Positions 25,034 through 33,243 of a stretch of DNA of 64,000 nucleotides are shown in pieces. The translations under genes and the position numbers were made by a program. How positions within the stretch are numbered: the first letter of the stretch is position 1; each line of letters starts with the position of its first letter. The stretch covers positions 1 to 64,000 of the forward strand of contig JAZQAG010000004.1 in the NCBI GenBank assembly GCA_045545095.1, written 5' to 3'. The DNA is from Phocaeicola_A sp045545095 (GTDB taxonomy: Bacteria > Bacteroidota > Bacteroidia > Bacteroidales > Bacteroidaceae). The notes under the pieces were generated by a model. The model saw nothing but the letters and a program-made list of their open reading frames with translations, was not told the origin of the DNA and did no database searches.

Positions 25034-25642
25034 TCACAGAGGAATCTCACAAGGTAAATTAGCTAAAATATCCAAAATCTGTGGAATAATGGGTTGTTCC
25101 CCGTCATTGAGGAGTGTATAGTCGGCCCGTTTGGCTTTCTCATTGTCCGGCATCTGACGTGCCATGCGCTGACGGATAGCTTCGGGCGAGGTGTGGTCGC
25201 GCTTTACAGCCCGCTTGATGCGAATCTCTTCTGGAGCAGATACGGTGACCGTCTTATCAGCCAAATGGTCAAAACCACTTTCGAAAAGAATGGCCGATTC
25301 GATGGCGACCCAAGGGGTGTGCTGTCTCTGCTTCCATTGCAGGAAATCGTCCATCACGTGGGGGTGGATGATGGCATTGACCATGGCGGCGTGTTGCTCA
25401 TCAGCAAATAGGTATTTGGCCAAGAACTGTTTGTTCAGACGTCCATCGGTATCATAAACCTCGTTACCTATCAGGTCGGTCAGCGCCTGTTTGATGGCGG
25501 GATGGGTATTGTTGAGTCGCTTGGCTTCGTCGTCACAGTTATAGATGGGGATATCCATGTTGCGCAAGCATCGGGCAACGACGGACTTTCCGCTACCGAT
25601 ACCTCCGGTGATACCTAATACTTTACACTGTGGTGTGTTCAT
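25034..25642 (-). CDS. coaE: dephospho-CoA kinase
   Basis: A 202-residue P-loop kinase for the last step of CoA synthesis. From the ATG at 25640-25642, MNTPQCKVLGITGGIGSGKSVV gives the P-loop near residue 12, followed by PIYNCDDEAKRL (catalytic Asp region) and AIESAILFESGFDHLADKTVTVSAPEEIRIKRA in the middle. The open frame also extends to a TTG at 25672 that overlaps the ybbR stop; the ATG was preferred as it starts right before the core. Part of the nusB-DUF5606 run. Confidence 0.92.
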   Translation of the reverse strand: MNTPQCKVLGITGGIGSGKSVVARCLRNMDIPIYNCDDEAKRLNNTHPAIKQALTDLIGNEVYDTDGRLNKQFLAKYLFADEQHAAMVNAIIHPHVMDDFLQWKQRQHTPWVAIESAILFESGFDHLADKTVTVSAPEEIRIKRAVKRDHTSPEAIRQRMARQMPDNEKAKRADYTLLNDGEQPIIPQILDILANLPCEIPL

Positions 25643-25668
25643 GTGGAGAGTGGGGATGTGGAGTGGGA

Positions 25669-26667
25669 TCAATAGTTCTGCTCAATCAGGTATTCTACCG
25701 TTTCGGGCGAGATGCGTACGTGGCTGATACCAGGAGGGAAACTGGTCAGACGTAACTGGCATTTGCCTGAAGCCAACAGGTCGTGGTAGGATACTTCGAT
25801 GCTGAAATCCTCGGCATTGATATGCTTGAAGCGGTTACGGCCTATCTGGAAAGTGACACTGGCTTTGGCCGGGAAGGTCTTGAGTTGTTTGTCGGTTGGA
25901 AAGTTGATGCCTACAATAGGGACGGACACGGTTTTCTCGGTCAGCATGTCTGCAAAAAAACTGACTTCGACCTGCTCGGGTATCAGTTTCATGCCTTTGC
26001 GATACTGGAGGGAGGCTGTCTGACGGAGTGTGTCAACGATGTGCTCTACACGCAGAGGCTCGGTATAAATGCAGGTGAGCGTGTCAAGTATGCCTTTGGG
26101 GGCATAGACCATGACGGAGTCGGGGCGGATGTGGCGTCCGGCTATGTAATATTGCCGTTCGGCGGTGGCTGTTCCTTCCATCCTGACAGGGAGTTTCTTT
26201 CCTTTCTCTTGGGTGTAGATCAATTCCAATGTGTCGGGAGAAACGCTCTGCAACTTGGTGGAGATGGCCAACTGGCTGAGTATCCTTTTCTCGAACTCAG
26301 ATGTGAGGATGCGTATATGGTTGCTCTTGGTGGTGTATTCGTTGAAGTCCAAGGTGAGGGGGACGAATCCTTTTCCTACCATATAGTTTATCAGCACGGT
26401 GCCTTTGTCCTTGACGGAAAGAGTGAGGTGGGAAGGGGGAGGTGTGGTGATGATGACATTATCCGGGACATTCTTGATGCGCAGAGGGATGGTTACTTCT
26501 GTCTCGTAGTCTTCGTTCAATGTCTGAAGGACCCAAAAGGTGGAGGCTATGAATACGAAGAATAAGAAAAGCAGGAACTCTCTGCATTGCGGACTATGCA
26601 GAAAGTTCCCGAATTTCTTTTTCAACTCTTGATATCGGTTCTTGATATTTTCCTTGGAGAATGTCAT
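25669..26667 (-). CDS. YbbR-like domain protein (CdaR-like), membrane-anchored
   Basis: A 332-residue protein with one N-terminal membrane helix (residues about 31-49, FLLFLFFVFIASTFWVLQTL) and an external region built of several YbbR repeats: VTIPLRIKNVPDNVIITTPPPSHLTLSVKDKG is the first, and VSVPIVGINFPTDKQLKTFPAKASVTF a later one. In Firmicutes YbbR/CdaR regulates the diadenylate cyclase CdaA; in Bacteroidetes the partner is not established and no cdaA is nearby. It lies between yajC and coaE on the same strand. Confidence 0.85.
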   Translation of the reverse strand: MTFSKENIKNRYQELKKKFGNFLHSPQCREFLLFLFFVFIASTFWVLQTLNEDYETEVTIPLRIKNVPDNVIITTPPPSHLTLSVKDKGTVLINYMVGKGFVPLTLDFNEYTTKSNHIRILTSEFEKRILSQLAISTKLQSVSPDTLELIYTQEKGKKLPVRMEGTATAERQYYIAGRHIRPDSVMVYAPKGILDTLTCIYTEPLRVEHIVDTLRQTASLQYRKGMKLIPEQVEVSFFADMLTEKTVSVPIVGINFPTDKQLKTFPAKASVTFQIGRNRFKHINAEDFSIEVSYHDLLASGKCQLRLTSFPPGISHVRISPETVEYLIEQNY

Positions 26668-26682
26668 TATTCTCGCTGAAAA

Positions 26683-26988
26683 TTAGTTGGCAGCTCCTTG
26701 TTGCTGGGCGCTGGCATAGATGGAATTGCGGTCAATCTTGATTTTTACGCCAGAGGCGATTTCCAAAGTGACGGTAGTGACATCCAAATCCTTGATCTTA
26801 CCATAAATTCCGCCAGCTGTAACAACATCCTGTCCTACAGTGAGGTTATTGCGGAAGTTCATAATCTCTTTTTGCTTCTTTTGCTGCGGACGAATCATGA
26901 AGAAGTACATGATGGCAAAAATGGCCACCATCATAATAATCATGGAGAAGTCTCCACCAGCTTGTAACATAATGGTCAACATGTTCAT
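26683..26988 (-). CDS. yajC: preprotein translocase subunit YajC
   Basis: A 101-residue inner-membrane protein, the small accessory subunit of the SecDF-YajC complex. The single membrane helix is at residues about 16-33 (MIIMMVAIFAIMYFFMI), followed by the conserved RPQQKKQKEIMNFRNNLTVGQDVVTAGGIYGKI signature and a C-terminal soluble strand region. It starts 67 bases after nusB, and a fragment of repeat family C lies in that gap. Confidence 0.95.
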   Translation of the reverse strand: MNMLTIMLQAGGDFSMIIMMVAIFAIMYFFMIRPQQKKQKEIMNFRNNLTVGQDVVTAGGIYGKIKDLDVTTVTLEIASGVKIKIDRNSIYASAQQQGAAN

Positions 26989-27029
26989 AATACTGTATTT
27001 TTTTTATTAAGTTTGCAAATATTTCTTTT

Positions 27030-27044
27030 CAGGTAGGGGAGAAA
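27030..27044. repeat. single copy of the linker from repeat array C
   Basis: CAGGTAGGGGAGAAA, identical over 15 bases to 40452-40466 in array C between hisB and nadE. Here it lies alone in the gap between nusB and yajC, preceded by TTTCTTTT. Confidence 0.6.
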
Positions 27045-27055
27045 AACGGCGCCGC

Positions 27056-27982
27056 TTAATTCTTCAGCAACTTGCTTTCTTTCTTCAACTGATTGACTAC
27101 CGCATCAAGCATACCATTGATGAAGGCCGGACTCTTGGGGGTGCTGTAGAGCTTGGCTATTTCCAGATATTCGTTGATAGATACGCTGATGGGAATATTG
27201 GGGAATGAGGTAATCTCTGCCAATGCAATCTGCATAATCAGTACGTCCATGAAGGTGAAACGCTTCAACTCCCAGTTCTTGGAATTGTTGGTCAGCAGGT
27301 GGCGGTAATAGTCGGCATTCAGAATGGTGCGGCGGAAGAGGCGGCGTGCGAAGTCTTTGTCCTCCTCGTCCTTAAACTCGGGGAGCAACTCCTGATTGGC
27401 ACCATTGCTCTCGTCGAAACGCTTGATGGTTTTCAGCACAAAGGTGTCCACAATCTCCTTATCGTCATTCCAGTAGAGACTCTGATCCTCCAACAGAGCG
27501 TCCAGACGGTCGTTGTTGAAGATGATATTCTTGTAAATCTTGCGCCATACTTCGCGGTCCTCGGCGTAGCTGCTTGTCTCGCTGCTCATATACTCCTTGT
27601 AAATGTCGCTTTCGATGATCTGGTTGTAGAGGAATTTGATGAAATCGTCCTCGTTGTCCCAAGTCTTCTTTTGACTTTCAACGAAATCATTCAGTTGTTT
27701 GTTCACCTCCAATTGGGCGGCAAAGCGGTTGTCGGCAAACTTCATATTGGGCATCAATTCCTCTTTAGTAGGGCGCAACTTGGCCTTTCCCATCTCGATA
27801 CGCTTGTTGGCATATCGGGTGATGGTGACAATAAGCAGCAACAGGTAGTTATATAAGTCGTAGGCTTTTGACAGACTGAAGAACAACTCTTTTTCGGCGG
27901 TATCCAGATTCTTTCCACCGTTTTGGTAATACGCATATACTATCTGTACAATCTTCAGACGTATGAGTACTCTATTAATCAT
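27056..27982 (-). CDS. nusB: transcription antitermination protein NusB (long Bacteroidetes form)
   Basis: A 308-residue protein, about twice the length of E. coli NusB. The NusB fold is at the C-terminal end: KRFTFMDVLIMQIALAEITSFPNIPISVSINEYLEIAKLYSTPKSPAFINGMLDAVV (residues about 240-300). The N-terminal start MINRVLIRLKIVQIVYAYYQ is the usual NusB first helix; the middle is the helical insertion seen across Bacteroidetes. NusB acts with NusE on boxA RNA during rRNA transcription. It is the first gene of the run, with a promoter at 28020. Confidence 0.93.
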   Translation of the reverse strand: MINRVLIRLKIVQIVYAYYQNGGKNLDTAEKELFFSLSKAYDLYNYLLLLIVTITRYANKRIEMGKAKLRPTKEELMPNMKFADNRFAAQLEVNKQLNDFVESQKKTWDNEDDFIKFLYNQIIESDIYKEYMSSETSSYAEDREVWRKIYKNIIFNNDRLDALLEDQSLYWNDDKEIVDTFVLKTIKRFDESNGANQELLPEFKDEEDKDFARRLFRRTILNADYYRHLLTNNSKNWELKRFTFMDVLIMQIALAEITSFPNIPISVSINEYLEIAKLYSTPKSPAFINGMLDAVVNQLKKESKLLKN

Positions 27983-28019
27983 ATATATCCTAAAAATTAA
28001 AAGTCCGTTAAACGAGTTG

Positions 28020-28027
28020 CAAAAGTA
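28020..28027 (-). promoter_or_regulatory. promoter -7 element of the nusB operon
   Basis: TACTTTTG on the minus strand, exact consensus, about 37 bases ahead of the nusB ATG. Confidence 0.65.
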
Positions 28028-28189
28028 AATATTATAATTGATTCGACCAACATATCCCTCTTTTTTTTGTGAATAAACCTAATGATTTTGATTAATTCGG
28101 GGGTAAGGAGTAAAGTTTTTGAGGATTTTCTTTGTCTTTCGAGAAAAAATAGGCAATTTTGACACCGATTTATAATATATCAGATACTT

Positions 28190-28573
28190 ATGGAAGAATT
28201 TAAGAAAAGACAGGTTTGGGCAGAAGGAGGAGAAAAGGATATCGTCTTCTCAAAATCAATTAAGGCTGGTAAGCGAATCTACTATCTGGATGTGAAGAAA
28301 AACCGTAAGGATGAAATGTTCCTCGCCATTACGGAGAGTAAAAAAGTGGTGATGGGAGAAGGAGATGCTTCGCAGGTCAATTTTGAGAAGCATAAGATTT
28401 TTCTCTATCGTGAGGACTTTGAGAAATTCATGAACGGTCTTTCCGAGGTGGTCAAGTATATCGTCGATGAACAGGGGCCTTGTCCCTCGCGTGAGGAGTA
28501 TGAACCATCGAATGGCGCAGAAGAGCCTGCGGCAGAAACTGAGGATTCTATCAAGATAGATATAGATTTTTAA
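28190..28573 (+). CDS. DUF3276 protein, PUR-alpha-like nucleic-acid-binding domain
   Basis: A 127-residue protein matching DUF3276: DIVFSKSIKAGKRIYYLDVKKNRKDEMFLAITESKKV (residues about 18-54) is a four-stranded sheet-plus-helix PUR repeat, and KHKIFLYREDFEKFMNGLSEVVKYIVDEQ follows. The C-terminus is acidic. PUR-domain proteins bind single-stranded DNA or RNA; the Borrelia relative BpuR binds RNA and DNA. I infer a similar role. It stands alone ahead of rplY. Confidence 0.85.
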   Translation: MEEFKKRQVWAEGGEKDIVFSKSIKAGKRIYYLDVKKNRKDEMFLAITESKKVVMGEGDASQVNFEKHKIFLYREDFEKFMNGLSEVVKYIVDEQGPCPSREEYEPSNGAEEPAAETEDSIKIDIDF

Positions 28574-28582
28574 AGAGGAAGT

Positions 28583-28613
28583 TTTGCCAGTATAAAAAAA
28601 AGCAGTACCTTTG
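28583..28613 (+). promoter_or_regulatory. complete promoter of rplY (TTTG, 19 bases, TACCTTTG)
   Basis: TTTG at 28583-28586 and TACCTTTG at 28606-28613 with a 19-base spacer is a full match to the Bacteroides promoter. The leader to the rplY start is about 95 bases and contains a small GGGGAAAATCCCC hairpin that could be regulatory. Confidence 0.8.
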
Positions 28614-28714
28614 CACCCGCTTTTGAAGCATCAAGGGGAAAATCCCCCTGTGTGATGGTGAATTAAGCAAAAAGAAAACTTAATTTAGAGTAACACAATT
28701 AATTTAAAAAAACA

Positions 28715-29308
28715 ATGAGAACTATTGAAGTTAAAGGTACTGCGAGACCTGTAGTTGGCAAAAAGTCAACTCGCGACATTCGCAAAGCTGACAGCATCCC
28801 CGCTGTATTGTATGGTGTTGAAAGAGGTGAGAACAATCTCCCCGTAGCTACTCACTTCACCGTGACTAACGATGCAGTGCGTAACTTGATTTATTCTCCC
28901 CACATCTATTCAGTTGACCTCGTTATCGATGGCAAGGCTTGCAAGGCTGTATTGAAGGACATCCAGTTCCACCCTGTTACAGACCGTATCCTCCACATCG
29001 ATTTCTATCAGATTACTGATGAGAAGCCCATCGTTATGGAAGTACCCGTTGCCCTCGAAGGTTTGGCAGAAGGTGTACGTGCCGGTGGTAAGCTCCAGCT
29101 CCAGATGCGTAAGCTGAAAGTTCGTGCTACATACGACAAGATTCCTGAGAAGCTGGTAGTTGACGTAACTTCTCTTGGCCTTGGCAAGACTATCAAGGTT
29201 GGTGAGTTGAACTACGAAGGCCTTGAGTTGGTTAACTCTAAGGAGGTTGTGGTTTGCGCCGTTCAGTTGACTCGTGCCGCTCGTGGTGCAAGAGCTCAGC
29301 AGGGATAA
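28715..29308 (+). CDS. rplY: 50S ribosomal protein L25 / Ctc type
   Basis: A 197-residue L25 of the two-domain CTC type. The N-terminal 5S rRNA-binding domain is at residues 1-92 (VKGTARPVVGKKSTRDIRKADSIPAVLYGVERGENNLP), and the C-terminal beta domain at about 93-185 (EKPIVMEVPVALEGLAEGVRAGGKLQLQMRKLKV). The tail is Ala/Arg-rich. It has its own promoter and terminator. Confidence 0.95.
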   Translation: MRTIEVKGTARPVVGKKSTRDIRKADSIPAVLYGVERGENNLPVATHFTVTNDAVRNLIYSPHIYSVDLVIDGKACKAVLKDIQFHPVTDRILHIDFYQITDEKPIVMEVPVALEGLAEGVRAGGKLQLQMRKLKVRATYDKIPEKLVVDVTSLGLGKTIKVGELNYEGLELVNSKEVVVCAVQLTRAARGARAQQG

Positions 29309-29334
29309 GACTTTCTCTCTTGAGAATTGATAAT

Positions 29335-29388
29335 TAAAGAATGAAGGAATGAAAGTTGCTTTTGGCACTTCATTCTTTCATTCTTTTT
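29335..29388 (+). terminator. terminator after rplY
   Basis: AAAGAATGAA at 29335-29344 pairs with TTCATTCTTT at 29376-29385; the stem continues imperfectly inward and is followed by TTT. It lies ahead of pth. Confidence 0.7.
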
Positions 29389-29422
29389 TCATTTTTCATC
29401 CTTTAATCCTTTCATTAAAACA

Positions 29423-29986
29423 GTGAAGTACTTGATAGTCGGATTGGGTAACATTGGCGATGAATATCGCGATACCCGCCATAACATAGGATTCAACGTT
29501 GTGGATGCCTTGGCCAAGGATGCCGGGGTCTCGTTTGCTGACCGCCGTTACGGCTTTGTGGCCAACATGTCCATCAAAGGCCGCCAACTGGTGCTGCTCA
29601 AACCCTCCACCTATATGAACCTCAGCGGTAATGCTGTGCGTTATTGGATGCAACAGGAGAAGATACCTTTGGAAAATGTGCTGGTCGTAGTGGATGACTT
29701 GGCGCTTCCATTCGGCGCTTTGCGGTTGAAACCGAAAGGTAGCGATGCCGGACACAATGGCTTGAAACATATAGCTACTACGCTGGGGACACAGGAGTAC
29801 GCGCGTCTTCGTTTCGGTATAGGCAATGACTTCCCCCGTGGGCATCAGATAGACTTTGTTCTTGGTCATTTTACGGATGAAGACATGAAAACCATGCCCG
29901 AACGCGTGGCCGTAGCTGTGGATATTATCAAGAGTTTCTGTCTGGCAGGTCTGGCCATCACGATGAATCAGTTTAATAAAAAATAA
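29423..29986 (+). CDS. pth: peptidyl-tRNA hydrolase
   Basis: A 187-residue enzyme that frees peptides from prematurely released peptidyl-tRNA. The active site is in YLIVGLGNIGDEYRDTRHNIGFNVVD, with the catalytic His in TRHNIGF (residue 20) and Asn in the same motif; KPSTYMNLSG and VVVDDLALPFG (Asp about 94) complete it, with GSDAGHNGLKHI following. The start codon is GTG at 29423; no in-frame ATG would keep the first strand. It begins a pth-Hsp15-like unit and is 15 bases from the next gene. Confidence 0.95.
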   Translation: MKYLIVGLGNIGDEYRDTRHNIGFNVVDALAKDAGVSFADRRYGFVANMSIKGRQLVLLKPSTYMNLSGNAVRYWMQQEKIPLENVLVVVDDLALPFGALRLKPKGSDAGHNGLKHIATTLGTQEYARLRFGIGNDFPRGHQIDFVLGHFTDEDMKTMPERVAVAVDIIKSFCLAGLAITMNQFNKK

Positions 29987-30001
29987 ATTGTAATTGAAAT
30001 T

Positions 30002-30430
30002 GTGTCTAAAATAGAAGCTCGTATAGACAAATGGCTGTGGGCCGTGCGTGTCTTCAAGACCCGTACCATTGCCGCTGAGGCTTGCAAGAAAGGGAGGGTC
30101 ATGATAGCTGGCACGCCCGTCAAACCTTCTCGGGTAGTCCGTCCGGGAGATGTGGTGGAGGTGCGTAAATCTCCTGTCACTTATTCTTTTAAGGTGTTGC
30201 AGGCAATAGAGAATCGTGTTGGAGCCAAACTTGTGCCGGAGGTGATGGAGAATGTGACTCCGGCAGCCCAGTATGAATTGTTGGAGATGAGTCGTATCAG
30301 TGGTTTTGTTGACCGTGCCCGTGGTACCGGCAGACCCACCAAGAAGGAGCGTCGTGCCATGGATGAATTTGTCACTCCAATCTTCATGGACGATGAAGAA
30401 TTTGATTTCGATATGGATGACGAGGAGTAG
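30002..30430 (+). CDS. S4-domain RNA-binding protein, Hsp15-like
   Basis: A 142-residue protein starting at a GTG (30002). The S4 RNA-binding domain covers residues about 5-65: RIDKWLWAVRVFKTRTIAAEACKKGRVMIAGTPVKPSRVVRPGDVV is the family consensus. The C-terminal part has ARGTGRPTKKERRAMDEF and an acidic tail DDEEFDFDMDDEE. E. coli Hsp15 (HslR) binds stalled 50S subunits carrying nascent chains, which fits a role next to pth. It lacks the usual basic C-terminus of E. coli Hsp15. Confidence 0.88.
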   Translation: MSKIEARIDKWLWAVRVFKTRTIAAEACKKGRVMIAGTPVKPSRVVRPGDVVEVRKSPVTYSFKVLQAIENRVGAKLVPEVMENVTPAAQYELLEMSRISGFVDRARGTGRPTKKERRAMDEFVTPIFMDDEEFDFDMDDEE

Positions 30431-30500
30431 CGGATGGCAAGAATGAGGCTTCAGTACGGGGAAATATCCACTATTTACAGAGAGAAAAGTGGCAAATCCT

Positions 30501-30531
30501 TTTGCTATCCGATACGATTGCACTATCTTTG
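30501..30531 (+). promoter_or_regulatory. complete promoter of tsaB (TTTG, 19 bases, TATCTTTG)
   Basis: TTTG at 30501-30504 and TATCTTTG at 30524-30531, spacer 19. The leader to the tsaB start is about 20 bases. Confidence 0.8.
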
Positions 30532-30557
30532 TCCCGTAAACTCAATGAGATTGAAAC

Positions 30558-31250
30558 ATGTCGTGTATCTTACATATAGAGACTTCAACGGAAGTGTGCT
30601 CGGTGGCATTGAGCGAGGATGGTTCCGTTATTTTCAAGGAAGAGGATTTTCAAGGTCAGCAGCATGCCGTCAAATTAGGCGTGTTTGTTGATGACGCATT
30701 GTCGTTTGCCGACAGTCATGCTATACCACTTGATGCAGTTGCCGTCAGTTGTGGACCTGGTTCTTACACCGGATTACGTATTGGAGTGTCTATGGCCAAG
30801 GGGATATGCTATGGTCGTGATTTGCCATTGATAGCTCTTCCTACCCTCCAGGTGATGTGTGTACCTGTGCTATTGCGGCACGAATTGCCCGAAGATGCAT
30901 TGTTGTGTCCCATGATTGATGCCCGTCGCATGGAGGTCTATGCCACCATCTATGATCGGGCTCTGAATACGATACGCCCTACAGCGGCAGACATCGTGGA
31001 TGAAAATTCTTATCAAGAGTTCTTGGAGAAGCATCCTGTCTATTTCTTTGGAAATGGGGCCGCCAAGTGTCGCGAGAAGATTGTTCATCCCAATGCTCAT
31101 TTCCTCGACAATATCCGTCCGTTGGCGAAGTGGATGTTCCCTTTGGCAGAGAAAGCCATTGCTATTGAAGATTATCAGGATGTGGCCTATTTTGAACCTT
31201 TCTATTTGAAAGAATTTGTGGCAACAAAATCCAAATCCAAAGTGTTATAA
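30558..31250 (+). CDS. tsaB: tRNA threonylcarbamoyl-adenosine biosynthesis protein TsaB
   Basis: A 230-residue ASKHA-fold protein, the partner of TsaD in t6A37 synthesis. The N-terminus is ILHIETSTEVCSVALSEDG, followed by AVSCGPGSYTGLRIGVSMAKGICYGRDLPLIALPTLQ (residues about 62-98), the TsaB core signature. TsaB makes the t6A on which MtaB in this window acts. It is followed by a DUF4290 gene after 21 bases. Confidence 0.92.
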   Translation: MSCILHIETSTEVCSVALSEDGSVIFKEEDFQGQQHAVKLGVFVDDALSFADSHAIPLDAVAVSCGPGSYTGLRIGVSMAKGICYGRDLPLIALPTLQVMCVPVLLRHELPEDALLCPMIDARRMEVYATIYDRALNTIRPTAADIVDENSYQEFLEKHPVYFFGNGAAKCREKIVHPNAHFLDNIRPLAKWMFPLAEKAIAIEDYQDVAYFEPFYLKEFVATKSKSKVL

Positions 31251-31271
31251 ACCCTAACTCATAGAACTAAA

Positions 31272-31880
31272 ATGCAATATAATACCCAACAACGCCGCTT
31301 ACCCATGCCGGAATACGGACGCGGGGTGCAGAATATGGTGGATTATGCTTTGACGATAGAAGACCGGGAGGAACGTCAGCGTTGTGCCAATACCATCGTG
31401 AAGATAATGGGAAATATGTATCCGCTTATGCGTGAACTTCCTGACTTCAAACGCAAACTGTGGGATCATTTGGCCATCATGTCAGACTTCAAACTTGATA
31501 TTGATTACCCTTATGAAGTGGTGAAACCTGATACGTTGAATACCCCTCCTAACCGTATCCCCTATTCTACAGGACGTATCCGTCGTCGGCACTATGGACT
31601 GATACTTGAACAACTCATCCGTAAAGCGGTGGAATATCCGGAAGGAGAAGAGAAGAAACAATTGCTCCACCTGATAGCCGTACATATGCGGAAAGATTTC
31701 ATAACTTGGAATAAAGATTCTGTAGAGGCCCAAAAAATCATTGATGATATGTACGAGTATTCTCAAGGAACCATTAGCCTGACAGAGCAGGATCTAGAGA
31801 TTACCGGAATTGTACCGAATGCTAATTCACGGGTTCGTCCGTATGTTCAGCAACGTCGGCGCGCAATACGAAAAAAATAA
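31272..31880 (+). CDS. DUF4290 family protein
   Basis: A 202-residue protein that starts MQYNTQQRRLPMPEYGRGVQNMVDYAL and is mostly helical, with RCANTIVKIMGNMYPLMRELPDFKRKLWDHLAIMSDF as the central block (residues about 40-77) and a basic C-terminus VQQRRRAIRKK. The pattern corresponds to DUF4290 of Bacteroidetes, regularly found upstream of murA as here. No function is known. It probably forms an operon tsaB-DUF4290-murA-rimM. Confidence 0.82.
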   Translation: MQYNTQQRRLPMPEYGRGVQNMVDYALTIEDREERQRCANTIVKIMGNMYPLMRELPDFKRKLWDHLAIMSDFKLDIDYPYEVVKPDTLNTPPNRIPYSTGRIRRRHYGLILEQLIRKAVEYPEGEEKKQLLHLIAVHMRKDFITWNKDSVEAQKIIDDMYEYSQGTISLTEQDLEITGIVPNANSRVRPYVQQRRRAIRKK

Positions 31881-31919
31881 GATTCCAAACCTATACCTAT
31901 ACCTATACACTTCTCTACT

Positions 31920-33233
31920 ATGGCATCATTTGTGATTGAAGGCGGCCATAAACTATGCGGAGAGATACGTCCGCAAGGCGCTAAAAATGAAGTTCTTGAA
32001 ATTCTTTGTGGAATATTGCTGACACCAGAGATGGTGACAGTAAATAATGTTCCTGACATTCTGGATGTGAACAATTTGATCCAACTCATGCGTGAGATGG
32101 GTGTGAAGGTCAATCGCTTGGGGGCTGACAGTTACACTTTTCAGGCTGACGAGATAAACCTTTCATATATCCAAAGTGATGAGTTTATGCAGAGGTGTAG
32201 CAGTCTGAGAGGTTCTGTGATGCTTATAGGACCTATGGTGGCACGGTTTGGACGGGCACTGATATCTAAACCCGGAGGTGACAAGATAGGCCGTCGCCGT
32301 ATAGATACCCATCTGTTGGGAATTCAAAAGTTGGGTGCCGAATTCAATTACGATACTGAGCGTGGAGTGTTTGAACTGGTGGTATCAGAACAGGGACTCA
32401 AAGGTACATATATGCTTTTGGATGAGGCTTCTGTTACCGGTACGGCCAATATTGTTATGGCAGCAGTGATGGCTGAAGGGACTACCACCATTTATAATGC
32501 AGCTTGCGAACCCTATGTCCAACAGCTCTGCCGTATGCTTAATCGTATGGGAGCACGTATCAGTGGAGTTGGCAGTAACCTGCTGACTATAGAAGGGGTC
32601 AAATACCTTGGTGGGTGCGAGCATACGGTACTTCCTGATATGATAGAAGTGGGGAGTTTCATTGGTATGGCAGCCATGACAGGCAGTGAACTGACGATCA
32701 AGGATGTATCGTATGAGAACTTGGGAATTATTCCTGAAGCTTTCCGAAGATTGGGTATCAAACTGGAGCAACGGGGTGATGATATATATATACCTGCGCA
32801 GGAGCATTATGAGATTGAGTCGTTCATTGACGGTTCCATTATGACTATTGCTGATGCACCTTGGCCGGGACTTACTCCAGACTTGTTGAGTGTACTCTTG
32901 GTAGTTGCCACTCAGGCAAAGGGTAGTGTACTGATACATCAGAAGATGTTTGAAAGCCGTCTGTTCTTTGTTGACAAACTTATTGATATGGGAGCGCAGA
33001 TTATTCTGTGTGACCCTCATCGGGCTGTTGTCATCGGGCATGACCGTAATTTTACTCTCCGTGGACGAAAAATGTCTTCTCCTGATATACGTGCCGGTAT
33101 CGCTTTGCTGATTGCGGCGTTGAGTGCTGAAGGTGTCAGCCGGATTCACAATGTGGAGCAGATAGACCGTGGTTACCAGAATATAGAACAGCGTCTCAAT
33201 GCTTTGGGCGCACGTATCACCCGAATGGATTGA
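31920..33233 (+). CDS. murA: UDP-N-acetylglucosamine 1-carboxyvinyltransferase with Asp at the fosfomycin-target position
   Basis: A 437-residue MurA, the first committed enzyme of peptidoglycan synthesis (UDP-GlcNAc plus phosphoenolpyruvate). The N-terminal catalytic pair is Lys22 and Asn23 in QGAKNEVLEIL. The loop that normally reads PGGC and carries the Cys alkylated by fosfomycin reads PGGDKIGRRRIDTHL, with Asp121. Other signatures such as EVGSFIGMAAMTGSELT and PWPGLTPDLLSVL are intact. Asp at this position occurs in other bacteria and gives fosfomycin insensitivity, so this product is probably insensitive. It is followed by rimM after 10 bases. Confidence 0.95.
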   Translation: MASFVIEGGHKLCGEIRPQGAKNEVLEILCGILLTPEMVTVNNVPDILDVNNLIQLMREMGVKVNRLGADSYTFQADEINLSYIQSDEFMQRCSSLRGSVMLIGPMVARFGRALISKPGGDKIGRRRIDTHLLGIQKLGAEFNYDTERGVFELVVSEQGLKGTYMLLDEASVTGTANIVMAAVMAEGTTTIYNAACEPYVQQLCRMLNRMGARISGVGSNLLTIEGVKYLGGCEHTVLPDMIEVGSFIGMAAMTGSELTIKDVSYENLGIIPEAFRRLGIKLEQRGDDIYIPAQEHYEIESFIDGSIMTIADAPWPGLTPDLLSVLLVVATQAKGSVLIHQKMFESRLFFVDKLIDMGAQIILCDPHRAVVIGHDRNFTLRGRKMSSPDIRAGIALLIAALSAEGVSRIHNVEQIDRGYQNIEQRLNALGARITRMD

Positions 33234-33243
33234 TGGAGGATAT

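Noticed and set aside
25783..26565. 260-codon frame antisense to the YbbR-like gene
   Set aside because: Shadow frame; the minus-strand gene fits the operon order and family.
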